Notes: generated by a model not told the origin, from the letters alone. Positions 42,751 to 52,098 are shown, counted from the stretch's first letter. The stretch: 64,000 nucleotides of DNA from Chryseobacterium indologenes (GCF_001295265.1 NZ_LJOD01000001.1:434001-498000); one strand, 5' to 3'. Numbers and translations are program-made.

Positions 42751-42842
42751 ATAAAAAAAATAATGATAAAAATTTCTGCCTCTCCTAAAGTCAGAAGACT
42801 CTATCAGCAGCAGGCAGAAATCCCCTGAAAAACTAGTAACTT

Positions 42843-43508
42843 ATGAAGTATTTTGAGATTATCATCAATGCAGATTTGCCGGTAACAGGCAAATATCCTC
42901 AGGTAAAAGGTTTAAAAATTAATTTTCATGAAGCAAGGGCTTCACAATGGGGAATAATAAGGCAATGGAAATCTGAAGACGATATCCCGGATCTGAATAA
43001 TTTCCTTTTTCAGAAAGGTTCCAAACTCACAGATATTGTCACCAATAACTTTGTTAACATTAACTCCGGAATTTTCATCAGCGAAAAGGCCAAATCTGTT
43101 TTTGATTCTTTCAGGATTAACGGTACTATTTATCCGGTTTCCATTTACGAGCAGGATAAAAAGCACAGCTATAATTTCCTGTGGTATGAAATAGGCGGCA
43201 AAAGTAAAACAGACTGGAAAGCATCTGTATTTATGGAGTATCAAACTATTGAAGAGCAATATGGTGAAATCATTCCGATTGAGGATTTTGAGGATTATAA
43301 AATGAAAGGCAGGAAATTAGATACAGAGAAAGATGGATGGGATATTGTTCTGAAAACATTGAAGCTGAAAGAATATTTCGATATTACCCCGGCTTTTGGT
43401 ATTGGTTTAATATGCAATGAAAAAGTGAAAAATGCCATTGAAGAAAGTCATTTAACCGGTTTTCTGTTCAGGCAGTTAGACACTGAAGTTGTTTTTGAAC
43501 AATCATAA
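42843..43508 (+). CDS. DUF1629/Imm11-like immunity protein
   Basis: 221 residues. The layout resembles the DUF1629/Imm11 group: an N-terminal domain, SGIFISEKAKSVFDSF in the middle, and the C-terminal GIGLICNEKVKNAIEESHLTG followed by FLF. This ending (sub-unit selecting helix, then TGF) is typical of that immunity family. Cytoplasmic. It follows an immunity-like gene by 92 bases and precedes a family A repeat. No cognate toxin nearby. Confidence 0.65.
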   Translation: MKYFEIIINADLPVTGKYPQVKGLKINFHEARASQWGIIRQWKSEDDIPDLNNFLFQKGSKLTDIVTNNFVNINSGIFISEKAKSVFDSFRINGTIYPVSIYEQDKKHSYNFLWYEIGGKSKTDWKASVFMEYQTIEEQYGEIIPIEDFEDYKMKGRKLDTEKDGWDIVLKTLKLKEYFDITPAFGIGLICNEKVKNAIEESHLTGFLFRQLDTEVVFEQS

Positions 43509-43517
43509 ATTACCTCT

Positions 43518-43561
43518 GCTCTCTGAAGTCCCCGCTCTCCGAAGTCTCATGACTTCAGAGC
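43518..43561. repeat. Hairpin repeat (family A, copy 3), partly duplicated
   Basis: GCTCTCTGAAGTC, then GCTCTCCGAAGTC-TCAT-GACTTCAGAGC. The 5' arm occurs twice in tandem with small differences. It lies between the plus-strand array and the minus-strand gene group. Confidence 0.6.
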
Positions 43562-43669
43562 ATACTTTACAATTTTTTTTGGGTGTATAGGCTCAAAGTC
43601 AGGATCCTTTACACAGAGGCCAGGCCTTCATTTATTTTTATCTGCTTATTCCCTTGAATGTTTCTAAAA

Positions 43670-44038
43670 TTAGAGATACCTTTCATAGTCTGTTTCAAAA
43701 GAAATACCTTGATAGCTTTCATCCTGCCAGCTTTCTCCCGGAAAGAAAATATTCCACATCAGAAAAAATATTTCCTGAAGTTCTTCATTCTTATCACTCG
43801 GGGCCAAATCTTCTATAAAAAAGAACTGAAATAAACTCACTTTCTCAAGATTATTCAATGTAATTTTCAAACTTTCCCTGAACCTCTGAAAAAAAAGATC
43901 CCGGTCATTTCTTCCCATGATCTCTTCTTTTATTTCATTAAACCGGATGTTATAGGCATGATATAAATCTTTTTCAAAAACAGCATCTACCGCCTGCCCG
44001 ATTACATATTGTATGTCACTAAAATAAATGGTTTTCAT
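43670..44038 (-). CDS. Acidic protein of unknown function
   Basis: 122 residues, helical and acidic, without signal peptide. Segments: FSDIQYVIGQAVDAVFEKDL and RNDRDLFFQRFRESLKITL; C-terminus GISFETDYERYL. It is the last of a row of minus-strand genes (48.4 to 43.7 kb) of similar size and charge. Family not recognised; immunity-like by context only. Confidence 0.55.
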   Translation of the reverse strand: MKTIYFSDIQYVIGQAVDAVFEKDLYHAYNIRFNEIKEEIMGRNDRDLFFQRFRESLKITLNNLEKVSLFQFFFIEDLAPSDKNEELQEIFFLMWNIFFPGESWQDESYQGISFETDYERYL

Positions 44039-44224
44039 GTTAATTTTTATTTAAAACATTAAGATCCTTTAAATCTTAAGATGAATTAAGGAAAAAATCT
44101 AAGATTTTTGTAACCTTAACACTTTAAGACAATGCCCGGTTTAATATTCTGAAAACTTCCACTTCTTAATCCGGATAAAAACAGGGCATCAGATTAAGAT
44201 AAAACTTTTCATTCCAAACAGATC

Positions 44225-44662
44225 TTAAAAATCATTTTGGATAACGAAGCAAGCCTCAATTTTTATGGGTTTTCCTATGGGATTCAGGGCCTGCAATTCA
44301 TCGTCCTCCCCTAGTTCGGCTAAAAATTCTTCTTCGGAACCGGCTGTTCCGAAAACAATCCACGGTTTTCCGAAATCGGTATGCATATAATACACAGGAA
44401 TCTGTGACTGCCCGGAATCTGAGTAAAAAACATCACCAACCGGAAAACCATGTAGTTCTCCGATGCGTTCGAAATCTGTGCAGTTTTCCCGGTCTCCGAC
44501 TGATTTTAGAAGCCGGGAACGCTGCGTAGATTCTATTTCCCAGCTTTCATCTTCTTCACTTTGGGATGCATTATTAAAAGCTGGCCGCTCTGTACGCAAT
44601 ACAAAATACCGTGTACTGCCCGACGCTTTATAAATGCTGAAAATATAATGTCCACCTGCCAT
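44225..44662 (-). CDS. Protein of unknown function
   Basis: 145 residues, beta-rich, acidic. Notable: GELHGFPVGDVFYSDSG and VYYMHTDFGKPWIVFGTAGSEE. No signal peptide. It begins in an ATGA overlap with the stop of the gene upstream (44662-44931), so the two are translated together. No family recognised. Confidence 0.6.
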   Translation of the reverse strand: MAGGHYIFSIYKASGSTRYFVLRTERPAFNNASQSEEDESWEIESTQRSRLLKSVGDRENCTDFERIGELHGFPVGDVFYSDSGQSQIPVYYMHTDFGKPWIVFGTAGSEEEFLAELGEDDELQALNPIGKPIKIEACFVIQNDF

Positions 44663-44931
44663 CAGAATGAGTTTTTTAGATTATGTACATTGGAAAAACT
44701 GACGCACCAGGCGTGAATGCCATAAAATGGAACATCAGGCCTTCCCCCTTCAGGTTTTGCGAGAATTCCGGGAACAGAAAATTCCGGAATCAAAATCTTC
44801 TGTTCAGTGTATTTTTTATCTTTTTCCACCAAAGCTTCTGCCGGATAGCTCGTCAGCATTCTGTCTGGTGAACCCGGCGAGGCACCGGGCGATCCTAATT
44901 TTTTATATTTGGTAAACTGTCTTGGTTTCAT
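44662..44931 (-). CDS. Small protein coupled to the next gene
   Basis: 89 residues from ATG 44931 (a start at 44964 would add 11). The N-terminus is basic (KPRQFTKYKKLGSPGASPGS); the C-terminus carries FYGIHAWCVSFSNVHNL. The ATGA overlap with the following gene is the main evidence that it is real. A Gly/Pro-rich stretch is unlike its neighbours. Function unknown. Confidence 0.45.
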   Translation of the reverse strand: MKPRQFTKYKKLGSPGASPGSPDRMLTSYPAEALVEKDKKYTEQKILIPEFSVPGILAKPEGGRPDVPFYGIHAWCVSFSNVHNLKNSF

Positions 44932-44981
44932 TCTATTTTTAGTCCTTATTTTTTCCTGATGCAATTCAGAAAACTTATTAT

Positions 44982-45530
44982 TTAATGGATATACCGTCTT
45001 ATGTTAGTTTGGTTTTTATTGATCTCAACACTGTCTGAGGAAATAAATTCCACTCCAAAATCCAGTTCATCAATTGACAAATAAGTGGGTACGCTGCAGC
45101 CTGTTAATTTTTGGGCTTCTATCCAGCATGATTCAAACCAATCATCAAAAATTTCATACTTTTCCTGTTCATATTCCTCCCTCATTTCTTCCCATTCTTC
45201 CTCATCCTCACAATCATCTTCCAGATCACTGACAATGTCCATTAACTCTTCTGACTCTGAAAAATAAGCGTTCAGCTCATTCCTCAGGAAGTCAATTTTT
45301 TCTGTAATGGTCAAACCAGCTGAATTGGAGCCGAAAAATACCATTGAAAACCATTCGTGGCGGTATTCAAAATTATGGGCTGCAATATCCTCTTTCTTAA
45401 AATCCGGAAGCATTGAAATGGCGTTCCCATTGAGGACATTCACCAGCTCACCTGTTATTTTTTCACGAATACCATTTAAAGCTGATTTTAATATTCCGTT
45501 GGATTTTTTAAGTTCTTCTATCTGTTCCAT
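44982..45530 (-). CDS. Acidic protein of unknown function
   Basis: 182 residues. A Lys-rich N-terminal helix, then a beta part (EWFSMVFFGSNSAGLTITEK) and a very acidic helix (DLEDDCEDEEEWEEMREEYE). Cytoplasmic. It lies 54 bases after the stop codon of the 247-residue gene. Not recognised; charge and context fit the immunity-like group. Confidence 0.55.
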   Translation of the reverse strand: MEQIEELKKSNGILKSALNGIREKITGELVNVLNGNAISMLPDFKKEDIAAHNFEYRHEWFSMVFFGSNSAGLTITEKIDFLRNELNAYFSESEELMDIVSDLEDDCEDEEEWEEMREEYEQEKYEIFDDWFESCWIEAQKLTGCSVPTYLSIDELDFGVEFISSDSVEINKNQTNIRRYIH

Positions 45531-45584
45531 TGTGTTAATTGTATTTCATATGCTGTCTGTTATTTCGGGCAGATTGGTTAATGT

Positions 45585-46328
45585 TTAAGCCGGAAACCAC
45601 TCAATAATCCGTTCCTTTACTCCTTCTACCTGCTTTTTTTGAGCCTCTAATTTTTTCACTTCCCAATCAAGAGATTCCATATAATTATTGACTATTTTCT
45701 GCTGGATTCTTGTGTTCCCTTCATGAGCGGACAAACCTGCCATCATACGCGACTGGCTTTCTAAATCCGCTTTATCGAGTATATTATTAAAAAGGTAAAT
45801 CGCTGAATAATCATCCCAGACTGTTGTTTCCCGGATAATTCCCTGGGCCGTCATTTGAAGTTTCCAAAGCTCTCCGAATACGGAATGGAACATTTCTAAC
45901 GCTTCATACTCCTCCGGATATTCATTCCTGTCTACAAACTTCATTACATTATGGCATGACTGGGCAGCCATCTGGTAGATGAACCCCGTTGCCAGAAAGT
46001 AATCGGAAATATCTAGTTTACCTTCTTTAAAATTGGATAAAAATGTGGACAATCCTTCTATTTGTCCCCGTGAAAACATGTCTGATGCGTCTTCATGGGT
46101 TTTTACAACAATAAAAAATAATCGAAAATTTTTTCCGAATCTTTCATAGGCTGCTTCAATTTCTTCATGTTTATGATCTAAATGATAGGTAAAAACCGTA
46201 AGTACATTTTCAAATAACTGCTCATCATAACCAGTTTCTTTGAAATATGTTTCGGTATTTTCTATTCCATTGGCAAAATCGCTGAATTTAGAGCTTTTAA
46301 GCTGCTCAAGTATGGCTTCTCGTGTCAT
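45585..46328 (-). CDS. Helical protein of unknown function
   Basis: 247 residues, almost entirely helical, with a C-terminal coiled coil (DWEVKKLEAQKKQVEGVKER). No signal peptide, membrane helix or catalytic motif seen. A Cys-His pair (QSCHNVMKF) stands alone. It is in the middle of the minus-strand row, 35 bases after the gene at 46364. Function not recognised. Confidence 0.58.
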   Translation of the reverse strand: MTREAILEQLKSSKFSDFANGIENTETYFKETGYDEQLFENVLTVFTYHLDHKHEEIEAAYERFGKNFRLFFIVVKTHEDASDMFSRGQIEGLSTFLSNFKEGKLDISDYFLATGFIYQMAAQSCHNVMKFVDRNEYPEEYEALEMFHSVFGELWKLQMTAQGIIRETTVWDDYSAIYLFNNILDKADLESQSRMMAGLSAHEGNTRIQQKIVNNYMESLDWEVKKLEAQKKQVEGVKERIIEWFPA

Positions 46329-46363
46329 CTTAGTTTCTTTTTAAATAAATAGGTATACATTGT

Positions 46364-46867
46364 TTATGATGCGAAAAACGGATTGGCTATTTTAAAAATT
46401 CCGTAGTCATAATTCTCATTGGACTTGTCAGGGTTCAGATAAAATGTAATGTGCAGATCAAGTTCTCTTTCATCATCAAGAATATGATCAGGAGCTTGTT
46501 TGATAACGTCTAAAAAGTTTTGATGCCCGTCAGGAGATGAAAAAATGGGAATTGAAAAATTTAGTTTCTTCTGGTTGCTAACTGTCATTGGAAGTGCGGT
46601 CGTCTGATCAATAATAGCCTGGTGCTGTCCGAATTTGTCATCAGATTTCATCAGATAGATGTCGAAAGCATCAATATCCGATTCATCTTCATAGCTGAAA
46701 AAGTTCACTTCCTGCAGGGCAACCTGAAAAGTAACATCTTCCACAATAAGCTCTTCGTGCAAGTCCAGCGTTACTTCTACATCAAAGGAATCTATATCGT
46801 AACTTCCTGTGTCCTTAGGATCAAATTTATGTTTAAGTTCTATCTCAATTTCTTTTTTGTAGTTCAT
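46364..46867 (-). CDS. Beta-rich acidic protein of unknown function
   Basis: 167 residues with alternating strands and many Asp (DIDSFDVEVTLDLHEELIVE; FFSYEDESDIDAFDIYLM). It may be an Ig-like or beta-sandwich fold. Cytoplasmic. In the minus-strand row between a broken DUF4375-like gene and the helical protein. No family recognised. Confidence 0.55.
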   Translation of the reverse strand: MNYKKEIEIELKHKFDPKDTGSYDIDSFDVEVTLDLHEELIVEDVTFQVALQEVNFFSYEDESDIDAFDIYLMKSDDKFGQHQAIIDQTTALPMTVSNQKKLNFSIPIFSSPDGHQNFLDVIKQAPDHILDDERELDLHITFYLNPDKSNENYDYGIFKIANPFFAS

Positions 46868-46955
46868 CGTTTTAGTAATATGTATTAATGTATTTTAATT
46901 GGCAGATCATTATCTATTTTAATGATTCTTCAAAACTTGTAAGGATTTCAATAAA

Positions 46956-47388
46956 TTATTTCTGCTTAAACGAAATTGAATCACAGTACACCATAAATTC
47001 AGGGTCATCCCAGGCACTCTGAAGATACCTGATCAGACTTGCTTCAAACCCATTATCTAACTGATAATAGGCCATATCCAGCGCTTCCAGATCTGCATTT
47101 CTTTTTACTTGATTCAAGATGTTCAACCCCTCAGTAAATCCGATTTCTTTAAATGCCTGCTTTATTTTTGCGTGGGTAATTTTTCCATATTTTATTTCAT
47201 ATAAATAAATACATGTCAAAGCCTCTGCTTTTTATCATTCCATCGCCATAAACAGCAATATATATATTCTTTGCTACAGGATTACCGTCCAGAATTTCCT
47301 GACTATTAACGGTTCTTAATATCGGATTACCATATTCTTCCCGAATGGCTTCATAGAATTCGAGAACCGTGTTCATGTTTATTGTCAT
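46956..47388 (-). pseudogene. DUF4375-like (immunity-type) gene split by a one-base insertion
   Basis: The first frame (from 47388) reads 63 codons to SRGFDMYLFI-stop; a second frame continues YEIKYGKITHAKIKQAFKEI and ends ISFKQK at 46956. Removing one T in the TTTATTTA sequence near 47205 fuses them into about 144 residues. The fused joint reads GFDMYL-LYEIKYGKITHAKIKQAF, which has the DUF4375 pattern (GGFxQYF...A..A...IG). The second frame has an internal start in the overlap, so it could also be expressed alone. Confidence 0.65.
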
Positions 47389-47418
47389 CGTTATTTATTT
47401 ATCATTTATTAATCGTAT

Positions 47419-47640
47419 TTAACCTTAGTTTGGGTTAAGATGTTTAAATGTAAAAGGCTGGAAGATGGAAGCAGGAGGCTGGAAGTTACTTTTAGTTATA
47501 CGCATTGAAAGTCACCAGAAAATCAAATTAAATAAAAACTGATCAATATTTATTCTTAGTGGCTTTTCAGAACTTCCCTCTTCCATCACCCAGCTTCAAA
47601 CCTGCCTCCATCAGATATTCTTATCCCGGAATGAGGTTAT
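47419..47640. repeat. MITE-like dispersed repeat, copy 2
   Basis: Begins TTAACC-7 bases-GGGTTAA, then GGCTGGAAGTTACTTTTAGT near 47478, and ends CCAGCTTCAAACCTGCCTCC with ATTCTTATCCCGGAATGAGG. Same block order as copy 1 (20731-20915). GGAAGATGGAAG on the left and CTTCCATCACCCAGCTTC on the right can fold back imperfectly. Non-coding. Confidence 0.7.
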
Positions 47641-47658
47641 TTAATGATCATCAGGAAT

Positions 47659-48441
47659 TTACAATTCAAACTTAAATGATTCGCCTTCTACAAACACTCC
47701 TTTTGACTGCACTATTTTAATTTTCTGTTCGGCCGTAAAACCTAATGTTTCACCGCTTTTAAATGTGACATTGCTTTTGATGACATACCCGCAGATTTCG
47801 CTTAAATAAGTATGCAGTTCTCTCAACTCAAGCGGTGCGTTCACAAATTCCATTTCCAGCTTATCAAAAGTCGTTAATCCGTAAGAATAAGCACTATTCC
47901 CCTTCTCTCCTCTCCTGACACCGATATAAACCCACAAATCCAGCGGAACCACATCCGATTTCAAAGCTTCCGCACTATCCAGGTACTGCTCTTTTGGAAT
48001 AAGCAAAGACTGAGAACCCTGGTATACCCCAATACAATTGCTGGTAGCAAGAATTGCCGTCAGAACTTTTGTCAAAATTCCAAAGCGCTCTTTATGATTA
48101 GTATTGTTTGACAGGATGGTTACGATAAGGTGTGAATTATGATCTTCCAGATCAGCTTCTGCAGTGGGCCAGTTGTAAGCATATTGTGCAGCTCCCTGAA
48201 TGTCTCCCCACGGAATCTGTGCAGCAATTGTACCCAGTACAACCGTTTCTCCCTGAACAGAAAAGCTCACTGTTTCCGATGAACCGTTGATATCCGTTGC
48301 TTCAATCCCCCAGTCGGATAAAAGGTAGGCTATGACTTTTTCCAGATCAAATGTTTCTCCGTTATTAAACATCGGCATCGCCAATAATACATTGCTTTTA
48401 GATTTTTCTTCCTTTTTTTCTTTCTTTTTAAATAATCCCAT
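47659..48441 (-). CDS. DUF4261-domain protein (immunity type)
   Basis: 260 residues. A basic N-terminus (GLFKKKEKKEEKSKSN), then the DUF4261 domain: MPMFNNGETFDLEKVIAYLL; a central QIPWGDIQGAAQYAYNWP; and DLWVYIGVRRGEKGNSAYSY followed by GLTTFDKLEMEFV. DUF4261 occurs mostly near T6SS and polymorphic-toxin genes and is regarded as immunity-related. First gene of the minus-strand row (48.4 to 43.7 kb). Confidence 0.72.
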   Translation of the reverse strand: MGLFKKKEKKEEKSKSNVLLAMPMFNNGETFDLEKVIAYLLSDWGIEATDINGSSETVSFSVQGETVVLGTIAAQIPWGDIQGAAQYAYNWPTAEADLEDHNSHLIVTILSNNTNHKERFGILTKVLTAILATSNCIGVYQGSQSLLIPKEQYLDSAEALKSDVVPLDLWVYIGVRRGEKGNSAYSYGLTTFDKLEMEFVNAPLELRELHTYLSEICGYVIKSNVTFKSGETLGFTAEQKIKIVQSKGVFVEGESFKFEL

Positions 48442-48991
48442 GGTTTTAAATTGGTTTTTATAGTTAACTGTTTAGTTTTTTTAATACCTGAAAATACTCT
48501 CCTGCTTTTGAGTATATATTGATTTTTGTTTTCGGATCAATTGCTGATATAAGCTGCAGCTTCAGGGTTCTGATGTTTATACAGGCTTACCGGAAAAAGG
48601 ATGAACGGAAGGAAGCAGATGAATACTGTTTTCTCATGATTTTTAAATTCAAATGGTTATTGTTTTTTGAGCATGTAATGTATTTAAAAATACGGATTAC
48701 GTCCTGCGCTATTAGTTTTGTTAGTGTTCGGGCCTAAATATAGCAAGTTTCATTGAAATGTACGGCAAATTTTTTCTGTACAATTTTCCTCCACTCATTT
48801 TCATAGCTGTTAATTTATTTTCAACCTCCGTTTCTTCATTTCATCAATTAAAAATATCATCAGTGAAAAACGCTTCAAAAACACCCTTGAAAGATTTAAT
48901 TCCTGTGTCACATTTTTTTCTGAAACACCTCTGCTATATTTCCTGTTATGCCCTTTTTTAGCTATTTTTACGTGATAATATAAAATACCAT
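48442..48991. other. 550-base gap, no supported gene
   Basis: AT-rich sequence between the divergent DUF4261 and secreted-protein genes. Two short plus-strand frames (72 and 67 codons) look random. A TAGTTTTG at about 48711 matches a -7 box but no gene starts soon after. Nothing else seen. Confidence 0.5.
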
Positions 48992-49480
48992 ATGAGAAAA
49001 TTTATACTTGCAGGAATAGTGACACTGGGAGGATTTTTAACGGCAAAAGCACAGTGTAATACCATATCTTCCATTACAGAAAATTTTGATGCATGGAAAG
49101 ATATTAACAAATGCTGGACTGCCCAGCCAGGAAAAGCAATGCTTTATGCCAGTGATAAAAAAATCATATTTTATTCTATGAGCAGCCCGAGAGAAAACAT
49201 GTATCTGGTGACCCCAAAAATTAAAGCAGGAACCTATACATTATCCCTTGATGCTTCTGATAACGGAGGAGAAACTACACTGGAAATTTTCTCAATAGCC
49301 AGCTCATCTGATGCAAAATCATATATTTCAATAGCTAAGGCATCTGAGATTACAGGAGATAAAAAAAACTTTACGATTTCTTTAAAAAAAGATACTCACC
49401 TGGGTCTGAAGGTTTTGCTTAACGGAATACATCAGGCTGTTTATATAGATAACTTTTCCCTGATACCCAAAAATAAATAA
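48992..49480 (+). CDS. Secreted protein with choice-of-anchor-J-like domain
   Basis: 162 residues with a signal peptide (FILAGIVTLGGFLTAKAQ, cut near residue 20). The mature part starts with two Cys and ITENFDAWKDINKCWTAQPG, followed by YLVTPKIKAGTYTLSLDAS and ending AVYIDNFSLIPKN, the order seen in choice-of-anchor-J/cleaved-adhesin beta-sandwich domains. Such domains bind sugars or surfaces. No T9SS tail is present. Confidence 0.65.
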   Translation: MRKFILAGIVTLGGFLTAKAQCNTISSITENFDAWKDINKCWTAQPGKAMLYASDKKIIFYSMSSPRENMYLVTPKIKAGTYTLSLDASDNGGETTLEIFSIASSSDAKSYISIAKASEITGDKKNFTISLKKDTHLGLKVLLNGIHQAVYIDNFSLIPKNK

Positions 49481-49580
49481 TCTATATTTTTTTATGAAAA
49501 ACCGGAAACATCATCTAAAAAACTGATGTATCTATTTTTTTACAGCAATATTTTATTTAACATTGCAAAAAATAATCTCC

Positions 49581-50129
49581 ATGAAATATTCAAAACTACT
49601 TGTAGCTGCTGCTTTAATGTTATTTTCAGGCATGACGGTTAATGCACAAAAAAAGAAACCGGCAGCCTCTTCCAAATCAGGACCTATAGAAATGCCTAAA
49701 GACACTGAAATCAAGGTAATGTCCGGAGAGGAAAGATTTAAAAAAAGTCTTTATAAGCTTGAAGATTTTATAACCTTTAAATATGATGCAGATTATAAAA
49801 AAGCAGACATATATATTACGCATAATGGTCCACAAAAGCTCATGTATAAAGCTAAATTAAATGATACAGGAGTTGACACAAAATTAAAAGCACGAATCTA
49901 CAACTATAAAATATATAGCCCGGACGGTAAGAAACTTTTGTTTACCTACGAAACAGAAACCGCCGTTACCAGTTTAATAAAAATGATCTATCATTCTCCG
50001 GAAAAAAAATTCACAATCCTGGATTTCTCCAACATATACAGAAGTGATGAATATACGATAGGTAAATCAGAAACTTTTAAGTATTATCCTGTCTTTTTAT
50101 ACTACTCAACATTTGATGCTCCAGAATAA
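49581..50129 (+). CDS. Secreted protein of unknown function
   Basis: 182 residues from ATG 49581; a start at 49563 adds six residues that break the signal sequence. Signal KYSKLLVAAALMLFSGMTVNA is cut before QKKKPAASSK. The mature domain has a beta-rich pattern with KLMYKAKLNDTG and NYKIYSPDGKKLLFTYET. 100 bases after the preceding secreted-protein gene. No family recognised. Confidence 0.62.
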   Translation: MKYSKLLVAAALMLFSGMTVNAQKKKPAASSKSGPIEMPKDTEIKVMSGEERFKKSLYKLEDFITFKYDADYKKADIYITHNGPQKLMYKAKLNDTGVDTKLKARIYNYKIYSPDGKKLLFTYETETAVTSLIKMIYHSPEKKFTILDFSNIYRSDEYTIGKSETFKYYPVFLYYSTFDAPE

Positions 50130-50409
50130 TCAATGCATTTATTTTACAGCATAAAGAAATAAAGTTCATAAAAACCATAATTTGATATACAACGAAGATG
50201 TTTCTAAAGATCAGCTTCGTTTATTACAGTCAGACTTATTGGATCAGACTTCAAACAGAGAACCGGGTATAAAAATGAACACAGATTTTATTTTTATATC
50301 TTTTCAGATTCCGGATTTAACAATATTTAATGATAAATCAATTTTAATATTTATATATTTACAAAACTTCTGTTTTCCTTAAAAACTAATATAATTCCGA
50401 TTAAAGTAA

Positions 50410-52041
50410 ATGAGACTTCACCATTATTTTTTATTGCTTATTACTCTGCATACGTTTGCATTGGGAAAAAGTCAGAAAATATCAGAACAACAGTTAGAAG
50501 ATAAGTTGTATCAGGTACAGAAGAATATTGCCAGGACAGGGATAGTGAGCACTACTGTCCAGGAGCTCGAAAAAAATTACCGGACAGCAAAAGAAAACAA
50601 ATACGATGTCAGCTTTCTGCTAGGTGCTGAACTGGTACGGACTTACGCCACTTTAGACAATGCCGAGAAGGTTATTGAAGTCTCTACAGATGCAGAAAAA
50701 TACATTAATGCGCGCAGCCCTTCAGAAGAAGTATCCAATATGTATAAGTCTAAGGCGCGTGCGCTGGGGGATCTGGGCTTTCTGGAAGATTCCCATAAAG
50801 CTTATCAGACATCAAAAAAATACCTGAAGACAATCAGTGACAGCAATGTCCGTTATTATTACAGCAGCTTATTTTATTCCAATTATTCCTCTTATTTTGA
50901 TCAGAGTAAAAAACAGTCTGACTCCGTCCGTTTATGTCTTTTAAAAGGATTGAGTGAAGCAGAAAAAATATCTGATAAAAGCACTGAAATACTGCCACAA
51001 AAGAAATACGACCTGATTCTCTCCATACAGGCTAACCTTACACTCTATTATTTATGGATTATGCAGCCTTCTGATCCAAAAACAGCAGAGAAATATCTTT
51101 TAAAATCACTGGATATCGTCCGAAGCAGAAAGATAAGTCCCCTTAATGAAATGAATCTCTACAGAACGGCAGGTGACTTTTATTTTGATCAGAAAAACAA
51201 TGATAAAGCCATTCATTATGCTTTGGAAGGTTTAAAGCTGGAAAAAAGAATTTCTTCCCCCGGCAGCAGAGAAGTTCTATATGAGATTTTAACAGAAGCT
51301 TATCTGGCACAGAATAACACTGTGGAAGGTAAAAAATACAGCCAGCTTCTTACCCAGTTAAAAGACAGCATAAAAATAGCAGAAAAGCATTCGGTAAACA
51401 AGGTTGCCAGTGCAATAAAAAAAGAGAAAGAGCTTGAAAAGAGCGATACACTCAAAAGCTATCTGTATATTTTCCTGGCCATTATTCTTACTGTAGGAGG
51501 CGGTATCTGGTATTACTGGAGAAACAGAAATAAGGTTCTCCAACAGAAATTCCAGGAACTCATCGCCAAAATCAAACTTGAAACAGAAACCCGAAACTCT
51601 GAAAAGGAAGAAGAAAAAACAGTAAAAGCTCCTCAAACAATTGCTGAGGAAACAGTCAACCAGCTGTTAAGTAAAATATCCCGGTTCGAAAAATCGGAGA
51701 AGTTCCTAAAGAGCGACCTCACCATTGCCGGGCTTGCAAGCGATCTTAATACCAATACAAAATACCTTTCTGAGATTATAAGAAATTACAGGGGCACAAA
51801 TTTTAATGGTTACATCAATGGTCTCAGAATTAAATATATTACCAGAAAGCTTTATGAAGAGGATGTTTACAGAAAATATAAAATCAGTGTTTTAGCAGAA
51901 TTATGCGGATATGCTACTCCCCGGGTATTTCAGAATGCCTTTAAAAATGAAACGGGCTTAACTCCTTCAGATTTTATTGAGAACCTGAAAAAAGAAACAG
52001 AAGCGAAAATAACAAATATGAATACTCATTTTATGCAATAA
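50410..52041 (+). CDS. TPR-containing AraC-family regulator
   Basis: 543 residues: signal peptide, periplasmic TPR-like helices (residues 30-335), one transmembrane helix (LYIFLAIILTVGGGIWYYW, near 355), a coiled-coil linker and a C-terminal AraC DNA-binding domain (LTIAGLASDLNTNTKYLSEI; KISVLAELCGYATPRVFQNA). This one-protein sensor is common in Bacteroidota: TPRs sense outside, AraC acts inside. Targets are unknown; the secreted-protein genes just upstream are candidates. Confidence 0.9.
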   Translation: MRLHHYFLLLITLHTFALGKSQKISEQQLEDKLYQVQKNIARTGIVSTTVQELEKNYRTAKENKYDVSFLLGAELVRTYATLDNAEKVIEVSTDAEKYINARSPSEEVSNMYKSKARALGDLGFLEDSHKAYQTSKKYLKTISDSNVRYYYSSLFYSNYSSYFDQSKKQSDSVRLCLLKGLSEAEKISDKSTEILPQKKYDLILSIQANLTLYYLWIMQPSDPKTAEKYLLKSLDIVRSRKISPLNEMNLYRTAGDFYFDQKNNDKAIHYALEGLKLEKRISSPGSREVLYEILTEAYLAQNNTVEGKKYSQLLTQLKDSIKIAEKHSVNKVASAIKKEKELEKSDTLKSYLYIFLAIILTVGGGIWYYWRNRNKVLQQKFQELIAKIKLETETRNSEKEEEKTVKAPQTIAEETVNQLLSKISRFEKSEKFLKSDLTIAGLASDLNTNTKYLSEIIRNYRGTNFNGYINGLRIKYITRKLYEEDVYRKYKISVLAELCGYATPRVFQNAFKNETGLTPSDFIENLKKETEAKITNMNTHFMQ

Positions 52042-52098
52042 TGATAAAAATACTACTTCACCGGCCTGCTTAGAATCCACGTTCAGACAAATCCATTT

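Noticed and set aside
48519..48961. Two plus-strand frames of 72 and 67 codons
   Set aside because: Composition is random-looking, with no signal, domain or coupling to neighbours.
50182..50382. 66-codon plus-strand frame before the AraC-type gene
   Set aside because: No ATG at a convincing place and a low-complexity end; more likely the AraC-family promoter region.
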